Shown here piece by piece: positions 14,708 through 18,225 of a DNA stretch of 18,225 bases. Within the stretch, counting starts at the first letter, position 1; the number at the start of each line of letters is the position of its first letter. Origin of the DNA: JAWCLZ01 sp037443105 (GTDB lineage Archaea > Halobacteriota > JAWCLZ01). The stretch is from assembly GCA_037443105.1 (NCBI GenBank), contig JBBIOZ010000027.1, forward strand, positions 1-18,225. Direction: 5' to 3'. The notes beneath the pieces were generated by a model that saw only the letters and a list, made by a program, of their open reading frames with translations, searched no databases and was not told where the DNA came from. Made by a program: the position numbers and the translations under genes.

Positions 14708-15228
14708 GAGACATCGACATATGAATGCCTTGCATCAGCAATTAGAGCTTGAGAGCCAATCCTATTTCCAATCTTACCTTTATATCTAGATAGAGCAAAT
14801 AGCACCACTGCTGAGAGCAATGCTGCAAGAAGAGCTGCATCATATAGCTTTATTGAGCGCGGGCTTAAAAGGCTGGAAATTGCCTCGCGAAGTAATTCTA
14901 TGCCAGATATGAAGATGACAATAGATACTATGAAAGCCACTAAGTTCTCTGCTTTGAAGTAACCATAGGGAAATTTCTCTCTTGGTTCACGGATAGCGAG
15001 AGTGAGTCCAAGCCAAACTGCAATTGAAGTAAAGATATCCAGAGAGGTATGAATCGCATCAGCAATTAGGGCAATGCTCCCAGAGAGAAAACCTATTGAG
15101 GCCTTTAAAATTGCAAGCAGAGCCATGGTTATAGCCGAGTTCGCGGCATTCGCTCCCGAAAGCAACTCACCCTTTCTGGTCAAGGTATACCCTTTTTTTA
15201 TTTCAATTAATGTCTGTGCTGCTTGCAA
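14698..15228 (-). CDS. CDF cation transporter, N-terminal part (separate frame)
   Basis: A 176-residue frame with the first four and a half helices of a cation diffusion facilitator (metal/proton antiporter of the cytoplasmic membrane). Helix 1 starts NSAITMALLAILKASIGFLS. Helix 2 carries HxxxD (IADAIHTSLDIFTSIAV), FPYGYFKAENLVA follows, and helix 5 carries a second HxxxD (IADARHSYVDV). Paired HxxxD sites usually select Zn or Cd, with Co or Ni possible. Three residues later the frame reads SCL and stops at 14698, while the family sequence continues in the next frame from the ATG at 14707. The start is unclear because no ATG is present. TTG at 15228 overlaps the NifX-like gene by 22 bases, and TTG at 15183 has AAAGGG six bases upstream. 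Confidence 0.8.
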   Translation of the reverse strand: MQAAQTLIEIKKGYTLTRKGELLSGANAANSAITMALLAILKASIGFLSGSIALIADAIHTSLDIFTSIAVWLGLTLAIREPREKFPYGYFKAENLVAFIVSIVIFISGIELLREAISSLLSPRSIKLYDAALLAALLSAVVLFALSRYKGKIGNRIGSQALIADARHSYVDVSCL

Positions 15229-15566
15229 GCATTTTCATCGGTGGCTGGCTGAAGCATTCCATTTTGAAATGCGCGAATGCTTTCTCTCACGGTTCCAAAA
15301 GCACCTACATAGACCATTATCCCTTTCTGTTCAAACATTTGAATAGCCCTTGGTCCTAAACCAGAGCAAAGCACTGCATCTACCCCCTCCATTGCAATAA
15401 TCTCGGGAGGTTTTCCCATGCCCCCGAAGTGCTCGCTTCTATTTTCAACTACTTTTACCAATCCTGTTTCTAAATCCACAATTGTAAATGTAGGAGCTCT
15501 GCCGAAGTGCTCGCTTACCTCTTCATTTAATCCTCTTTTTCCAAGAGTGGGAATGCATATCTTCAT
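15207..15566 (-). CDS. NifX/MTH1175-like metallocluster-binding protein
   Basis: A 119-residue single-domain protein of the dinitrogenase iron-molybdenum cofactor family (NifX/NifB-C/ORP fold). It starts MKICIPTLGKRGLNEEVSEH, followed by FGRAPTFTIVDLETGLVKVV, GKPPEIIAMEGVDAVLCSGL and GPRAIQMFEQKGIMVYVGAF. The C-terminus carries Cys and His (ENACKQHRH), possible metal ligands. I set the start at the ATG at 15566, preceded by GGGTGA, rather than an earlier in-frame codon. Proteins of this fold bind heterometal or Fe-S clusters during assembly; the orange protein of sulfate reducers binds a Mo-Cu-S cluster. Its immediate neighbours are two tiny zinc-type proteins upstream and the CDF transporter, which itself carries the same domain. 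The bound metal is unknown. Confidence 0.88.
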   Translation of the reverse strand: MKICIPTLGKRGLNEEVSEHFGRAPTFTIVDLETGLVKVVENRSEHFGGMGKPPEIIAMEGVDAVLCSGLGPRAIQMFEQKGIMVYVGAFGTVRESIRAFQNGMLQPATDENACKQHRH

Positions 15567-15573
15567 AATATTT

Positions 15574-15657
15574 TCACCCGCATTGCTTCTCAGGCTCACG
15601 TGCTTGAAGCAATATCTCACCGCATTCAGGGCAGGCCAAATGAATTTTCCTTTTCAT
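15574..15657 (-). CDS. 27-residue CxxC micro-protein
   Basis: A very short frame (27 codons plus TGA) between two operon genes. It begins MKRKIHLACPECGEILL and ends with a Cys-Gly, so it has a CPEC knuckle plus one more Cys and a His. The ribosome binding site is excellent: GGAGGT five bases before the ATG. The frame's own TGA is part of the ribosome binding region of the next gene, eight bases before that gene's ATG, a classical coupling arrangement. It resembles half of a zinc ribbon and may be a metal-binding peptide or a C-terminally shortened zinc-ribbon protein. It is easily missed by gene callers. No homologue is known to me. Confidence 0.6.
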   Translation of the reverse strand: MKRKIHLACPECGEILLQAREPEKQCG

Positions 15658-15669
15658 CGGCTACCTCCA

Positions 15670-15858
15670 TTAAATGCAGTGCTCCCCGCGCATCATGGTT
15701 CCGCATTTAGGACAAGGAATAGTATTACAGGGCTTGCCGCGCTCGTGGTCAATTTTAATGCCACAGCTTGGGCAGATACAATATCTCGAGCCATAGCTTA
15801 ATCTGGGAATCCAGGGGATTTTTTGATCTTTTTGCTCGATCTTCTTCGCCCACGCCAC
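15670..15858 (-). CDS. Small zinc-ribbon protein
   Basis: A 62-residue protein with two treble-clef-like knuckles, CICPSCGIKIDHERGKPC and CPKCGTMMRGEHC, which together should bind one Zn (or an Fe-S/rubredoxin-type Fe). The N-terminal 20 residues are basic and polar. It starts with GTG directly after the stop (TAA) of the NifX-like gene, with the ribosome binding site inside that gene's end. Small proteins with CPxCG...PC...CPKCG patterns appear to me to be regular companions of NifX-like genes, perhaps as metal shuttles, but function is not established. The 27-residue CxxC protein follows 12 bases later. Confidence 0.82.
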   Translation of the reverse strand: MAWAKKIEQKDQKIPWIPRLSYGSRYCICPSCGIKIDHERGKPCNTIPCPKCGTMMRGEHCI

Positions 15859-16410
15859 TTATTTCCCCTCTTCCAGTGCTTTCAATCTCCGCTTTATTCG
15901 CCCAAGCTCCTCCTTCAGCATTTGCACTTGATTTCTCAGCATGGATATGTCCTCAACCTCGGTAGGCTGTGCTGCAGTTTGAGGAATTCCAAGCCCCCAT
16001 CCACAGCCACGCCCAAAGCCACGCCCCATTCCTCTTCCAAAGGCCGCTGAAGGTTGACTCATGGCTTTTATCTCGCCTCTCAAGTACTTCATTATCACAT
16101 CTCTAACAATGCCCTGGGCTTGCACAATTTCAACTCCAGCTTGAGCTAAAACGCTGTAGGCATTGGGGCCAAAGCTGCCTGCGATTACTGCATTTGCCCC
16201 TTCATTAATTACAAGCTGAGCAGCCTGTATCCCAGCTCCACCCATCGAAGCAGTGTAGGGATTTGATATAATGGAAGTGCTTTTGATTTCCCCGCCTTTT
16301 ACTTCCACAACTGAGAAAGTCTGAGATCTGCCAAATACTGGCGATATTGCATCGTCAAGTCCACCTTTGGTTGTAGCCGCGATGATTTTTATTCCAGTGA
16401 TGACTTTCAC
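15859..16410 (-). CDS. NifX/MTH1175-like protein with Gly-Arg-rich linker and coiled-coil tail
   Basis: A 183-residue protein. Residues 1-115 are a NifX-type domain: IKIIAATTKGGLDDAISPVF, GRSQTFSVVEVKGGEIKSTS, GGAGIQAAQLVINEGANAVI and AGSFGPNAYSVLAQAGVEIV. A Gly/Arg/Phe-rich linker follows (FGRGMGRGFGRGCGWGLG, with one Cys), then a short coiled coil (LKEELGRIKRRLKALE). The linker and tail resemble DUF5320-type proteins, one of which is encoded two genes upstream. The GTG start at 16410 has GGAGG about seven bases upstream, so initiation is well supported even though an out-of-frame read-through of the preceding ferritin-like gene overlaps it. It probably binds a metal or Fe-S/heterometal cluster in the cytosol and may assemble with the DUF5320-like protein through the coiled coil. 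Confidence 0.88.
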   Translation of the reverse strand: MKVITGIKIIAATTKGGLDDAISPVFGRSQTFSVVEVKGGEIKSTSIISNPYTASMGGAGIQAAQLVINEGANAVIAGSFGPNAYSVLAQAGVEIVQAQGIVRDVIMKYLRGEIKAMSQPSAAFGRGMGRGFGRGCGWGLGIPQTAAQPTEVEDISMLRNQVQMLKEELGRIKRRLKALEEGK

Positions 16411-16654
16411 TTCTCTTCCTCCTAGTCGTGTTCCTTGAACATTTTATTTTGAATTGGATTATTCTTCTTATCCATTCCACTAGCATTGCCACATGCTCCT
16501 TTTCTTCATCTCCATTATGCTCCAGTATTTTCTTGAGTTCTTGATTCCTCTCTTGATACCAGTCTTCAAGTTCCTCAATCAAAGACTGCCTTGCCCTCTC
16601 CAGATCCTTTGTTTCCTCAGTCAAGTTCTCTCTTCCTTCGTGCTCCCCAGTCAT
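16355..16654 (-). CDS. Ferritin-like (EncFtn-type) helical protein with a broken C-terminus
   Basis: The core, DLERARQSLIEELEDWYQER plus ELKKILEHNGDEEKEHVAML and VEWIRR, matches the small ferritin-like proteins related to encapsulated ferritins, where Glu and His of the ExxH-type helices form a di-iron ferroxidase site at a dimer interface. Two defects are visible. About six residues usually found between WYQER and ELKKIL are missing. After VEWIRR the frame also runs out of homology: shifting by one base gives NNPIQNKMFKEHD and a TAG at 16422-16424, just ahead of the next gene's ribosome binding site. The frame as it stands reads on 56 bases into the NifX-like gene. It may be a decaying gene or a sequence error. 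No encapsulin shell gene is in the window. The ATG at 16654 follows the DUF5320-like stop. Confidence 0.6.
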   Translation of the reverse strand: MTGEHEGRENLTEETKDLERARQSLIEELEDWYQERNQELKKILEHNGDEEKEHVAMLVEWIRRIIQFKIKCSRNTTRRKRSESHHWNKNHRGYNQRWT

Positions 16655-16656
16655 CT

Positions 16657-16920
16657 TTATTTCTCCAGTTCTTGCAGCCGTTTTCTAATTTCCTTCAATT
16701 CTTCCTCCAAGGCAGCTGCCTCCTCCTTAAGCATTTTCACTTCATCTTCCTTAGATAGGGCTTGAAATTCAGGATATATTCCAGCCCACCACCATCTCGG
16801 GAGCCATGGAAACCAGAAGCATCTGCCTAGCCATGGCATTGCATAAGGATAGCCGCCTCTCACCCATCTTGGCAAACCTGTGAGGTAATACATCCATCTA
16901 TACTCTCTACCGCCCCACAT
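16657..16920 (-). CDS. DUF5320-like Trp/Gly-rich protein with coiled-coil tail
   Basis: An 87-residue protein. Its N-terminal half is extraordinarily rich in Trp, Tyr, Gly, Pro and Arg (YLTGLPRWVRGGYPYAMPWL, FWFPWLPRWWWAGIYPEF). Its C-terminal half is a charged coiled coil (EEAAALEEELKEIRKRLQEL). Both parts match the pattern of DUF5320 proteins that accompany NifX-like genes in archaea and anaerobic bacteria. The ATG has an ideal GGAGGTGA seven bases upstream. The coiled coil resembles that at the end of the NifX-like protein encoded downstream, hinting at a complex. The role of the aromatic patch is unknown; membrane-surface binding or cluster shielding are guesses. Confidence 0.78.
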   Translation of the reverse strand: MWGGREYRWMYYLTGLPRWVRGGYPYAMPWLGRCFWFPWLPRWWWAGIYPEFQALSKEDEVKMLKEEAAALEEELKEIRKRLQELEK

Positions 16921-16954
16921 TTCTATTTCACCTCCTCCTCAAGTGTTTCAAGTT

Positions 16955-17152
16955 TTAATCAGCGTTAGTTCTTCTTCCAGCTTCATTCACAAGCAACTCA
17001 CGTTCCCCTGGCTCACGAAGGGCTGCTGGAAAGAAAATTTGTGCCGCGTGCATAATAGTGCCATCTCGCGCGATATAGAAAGCATTCGAGCCAAAGCCGC
17101 AGCCACAGGGGCCCAGATATGTATAGTCAAATGGCGCTTGATTTTTTCTCAT
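16955..17152 (-). CDS. Small protein with PCGCGFGSNAF motif, family not recognised
   Basis: A 65-residue frame in operon position between the Mrp ATPase gene (ending 17156) and the DUF5320-like gene. The N-terminal part reads DYTYLGPCGCGFGSNAFYIA, then RDGTIMHAAQIFF; the C-terminal half is polar and basic with no clear fold. Two cysteines in CGC and a nearby His are possible metal ligands. GAGGTG lies nine bases before the ATG, supporting translation. I cannot place it in a named family. The contrast between a compact conserved-looking first half and an unstructured second half could mean that the end is frame-shifted, but no alternative continuation is convincing. Confidence 0.6.
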   Translation of the reverse strand: MRKNQAPFDYTYLGPCGCGFGSNAFYIARDGTIMHAAQIFFPAALREPGERELLVNEAGRRTNAD

Positions 17153-17155
17153 GGT

Positions 17156-17929
17156 TCACACACCTCTATTCAAGATTTCCTCAATTTTTACAACAATTTC
17201 TTCAAATGCTTTTGCAGATTGAGAGTTGCGATATTCCAAGATGAATGGCCTGCCGTTGTCTCCGCTTTCAACAATTGCTATATCGAAGGGGATTTTACCC
17301 AAAAAAGGTATATTGAAATCTAGAGCTGCTTTTGCACCCCCTCCAGATTTAAAAATATTTATCTCCTTGCCACAATGTGGACATTTAAAGCCACTCATAT
17401 TCTCGATGATGCCAATAACTGGCAGATTAACTGCTTTTGCAAAATTTATGGACTTCCTTACGCTAAGCAAAGCAACATCCTGCGGAGTAGTAACTATTAA
17501 AGCTCCATCGCAATTCGGAATAAGCTGAGCAATACTTAATGGCTCATCGCCAGTTCCTGGGGGTAAATCTATTATTAAATAATCCAATTTCCCCCAGTGA
17601 ATTTCTTCCAGAAATTGCCTTATCGCTCCCATTTTAATTGGGCCGCGCCAGATGACCGGTGAATCTTGATTTGAGAGCAGAAAACCCATTGAAACAACCC
17701 TTAAATTTGGATTTGCAAAAACTGCTGCAATTCCTGATTCAGTTGGAAATAGCTGCTGGTCTTCGACTCCCAGCAGCTTTGGAATAGTTGGACCGTGTAT
17801 GTCGCAGTCGAGCAAGCCAACTTCATGACCTCTCAATGATAGTGCAAGAGCGAGATTTGCAGCAACTGTGCTCTTGCCAACTCCACCTTTTCCACTCATC
17901 ACCACAAGTTTATGCTCAACATTTTTCAA
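17156..17929 (-). CDS. Mrp/NBP35 (ApbC-type) Fe-S carrier ATPase
   Basis: A deviant-Walker P-loop ATPase (257 residues in the intact frame): MSGKGGVGKSTVAANLAL with P-loop 13-21, DCDIHGPTIPKLLGV, WRGPIKMGAIRQFL, DYLIIDLPPGTGDEPLS and the cluster-bridging CxxC at C183/C186 (GFKCPHCGKEI). Proteins of this family bind a [4Fe-4S] cluster across a dimer and pass it to apo-proteins. This frame begins at a TTG without a ribosome binding site. A better start is the TTG at 17996, preceded by GGAGG. It encodes an N-terminal extension (MANESCTISNAIKQTMEAKL) in a frame that meets this one near the A5 run at 17922-17926; removing one A gives EIENVEHKLVV. Transcription probably starts from the TATA element at 18035-18046, making this the first gene of the module. 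Confidence 0.93.
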   Translation of the reverse strand: MKNVEHKLVVMSGKGGVGKSTVAANLALALSLRGHEVGLLDCDIHGPTIPKLLGVEDQQLFPTESGIAAVFANPNLRVVSMGFLLSNQDSPVIWRGPIKMGAIRQFLEEIHWGKLDYLIIDLPPGTGDEPLSIAQLIPNCDGALIVTTPQDVALLSVRKSINFAKAVNLPVIGIIENMSGFKCPHCGKEINIFKSGGGAKAALDFNIPFLGKIPFDIAIVESGDNGRPFILEYRNSQSAKAFEEIVVKIEEILNRGV

Positions 17930-17996
17930 TTTCCGCTAGTTTTGCCTCCATTGTCTGCTTAATAGCATTGCTTATAGTGCAACTTTCATTTGCCAA
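17922..17996 (-). other. Out-of-frame N-terminal extension of the Mrp/NBP35 gene
   Basis: From TTG 17996 (GGAGG at 18004-18008, spacing 7) the frame reads ANESCTISNAIKQTMEAKLA and runs into a stop shortly after the A5 run. N-terminal helical extensions with a Cys are normal in archaeal Mrp/NBP35 proteins, so this is very likely part of the same gene, separated by a one-base indel. Confidence 0.6.
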
Positions 17997-18034
17997 TTCT
18001 CAGCCTCCAATCTTTACTCAATCCACATATGAGT

Positions 18035-18046
18035 AGTTATAAATAA
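18035..18046 (-). promoter_or_regulatory. TATA-like promoter for the Mrp-led operon
   Basis: The minus strand reads TTATTTATAACT. It is 40-50 bases before the TTG at 17996, leaving room for a short leader that contains the GGAGG at 18004-18008. Confidence 0.45.
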
Positions 18047-18050
18047 TTAT

Positions 18051-18070
18051 CGTATAAATATAAATAATAT
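18051..18070 (+). promoter_or_regulatory. TATA-like promoter for the GNAT gene
   Basis: An AT-rich element (CGTATAAATATAAATAATAT) about 45-60 bases before the GTG at 18114 fits an archaeal TATA box with a leader of some 25 bases carrying GGAGGTGA at 18100-18107. It is divergent from the Mrp promoter. Confidence 0.45.
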
Positions 18071-18113
18071 TACGTCAATGAGTGATTAGGGGGAAATTAG
18101 GAGGTGAAAAAAA

Positions 18114-18225
18114 GTGAAGCACTATCAATATAAAAAGGAGGTAACTCTTAAGGATGGCATAAAGGTGACTTTGCGAGAGCTAACTAAGGAAGATGAAGAA
18201 GGATTTCTTTCATTCTTCGATTTTG
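18114..18225 (+). CDS. GNAT-family N-acetyltransferase, N-terminal fragment
   Basis: The first 37 codons of a gene leaving the right edge. The start is a GTG with GGAGGTGA seven bases upstream. The beginning, VKHYQYKKEVTLKDGIKVTL, followed by RELTKEDEEGFLSFF, is the opening strand and helix of GNAT acetyltransferases of the 'LKDG...R.....D...L..FF' type, often protein-lysine acetyltransferases or fusion partners of acyl-CoA synthetases. The acetyl-CoA-binding motif lies outside the window, so the family call rests on this N-terminal pattern only. It is transcribed away from the metallocluster module by its own promoter. Confidence 0.65.
   Translation, partial: MKHYQYKKEVTLKDGIKVTLRELTKEDEEGFLSFFDF

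Noticed and set aside
16355..16654. An encapsulin nanocompartment locus
   Set aside because: Only a damaged ferritin-like gene is seen; there is no shell protein gene or targeting peptide in the window.
1..18225. CRISPR arrays, tRNA/rRNA genes, insertion sequences
   Set aside because: No regularly spaced repeats, no cloverleaf or rRNA-like stretches and no transposase fragments were recognised by eye.

Overview
The window looks archaeal, most likely euryarchaeal. Promoters are AT-rich TATA elements, one gene has almost no leader, and strong GGAGG-type ribosome binding sites sit inside tight operons. Several gene families are ones I associate mainly with methanogens and their relatives: NikR paired with a secreted CobN-like protein, DUF2162 and DUF2149, and MinD-type ATPases carrying an inserted ferredoxin. 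Species and even order cannot be fixed from the sequence. Thirteen Ns at 13723-13735 show that this is a draft or metagenome scaffold, which matters because several genes have their reading frame broken.

Left part (1-1913, all minus strand): the start of a coiled-coil protein running off the edge, a YdjM-type membrane hydrolase, a decayed formylglycine-generating-enzyme-like pseudogene, and a small His-rich helical protein.

Module A (1707-8671) is a metal-responsive surface system. NikR (plus strand) is divergent from an operon encoding a secreted, probably glycosylated, membrane-anchored CobN-like protein, a DUF2162 membrane protein with Cys motifs, an ExbB/TolQ-type proton-channel subunit, a DUF2149 (ExbD-like) protein and the small His-rich protein. 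The CobN-like protein is split by a -1 shift at an A8 run that is a canonical A_AAA_AAA slippery heptamer. Two large palindromes and a repeat-rich leader lie between nikR and the operon. My inference is energised nickel, cobalt or metallo-tetrapyrrole handling at the cell surface.

Module B (8679-17996, all minus strand, read right to left) is a metallocluster-handling operon: an Mrp/NBP35 ATPase, small Cys/Trp/Gly-rich proteins, a ferritin-like protein, two free NifX/MTH1175-like proteins, two tiny Zn-ribbon-type proteins (one only 27 aa), a CDF cation transporter with a C-terminal NifX domain, two MinD-type ATPases with inserted 2x[4Fe-4S] ferredoxin domains flanking an ABC exporter, a metallo-beta-lactamase-fold protein, a radical SAM protein and a ferredoxin. 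The gene content resembles the ORP (orange protein, Mo-Cu cluster) loci of sulfate reducers. The ABC ATPase is fused in frame to the N-terminal half of a methyltransferase, an apparent deletion fusion. At the right edge a GNAT acetyltransferase starts on the plus strand behind its own promoter.

Frame breaks occur in the CobN-like protein, the CDF transporter, the ferritin-like protein, the Mrp N-terminus and the FGE-like pseudogene. Whether these are programmed recoding, gene decay or sequencing error is the main open question.
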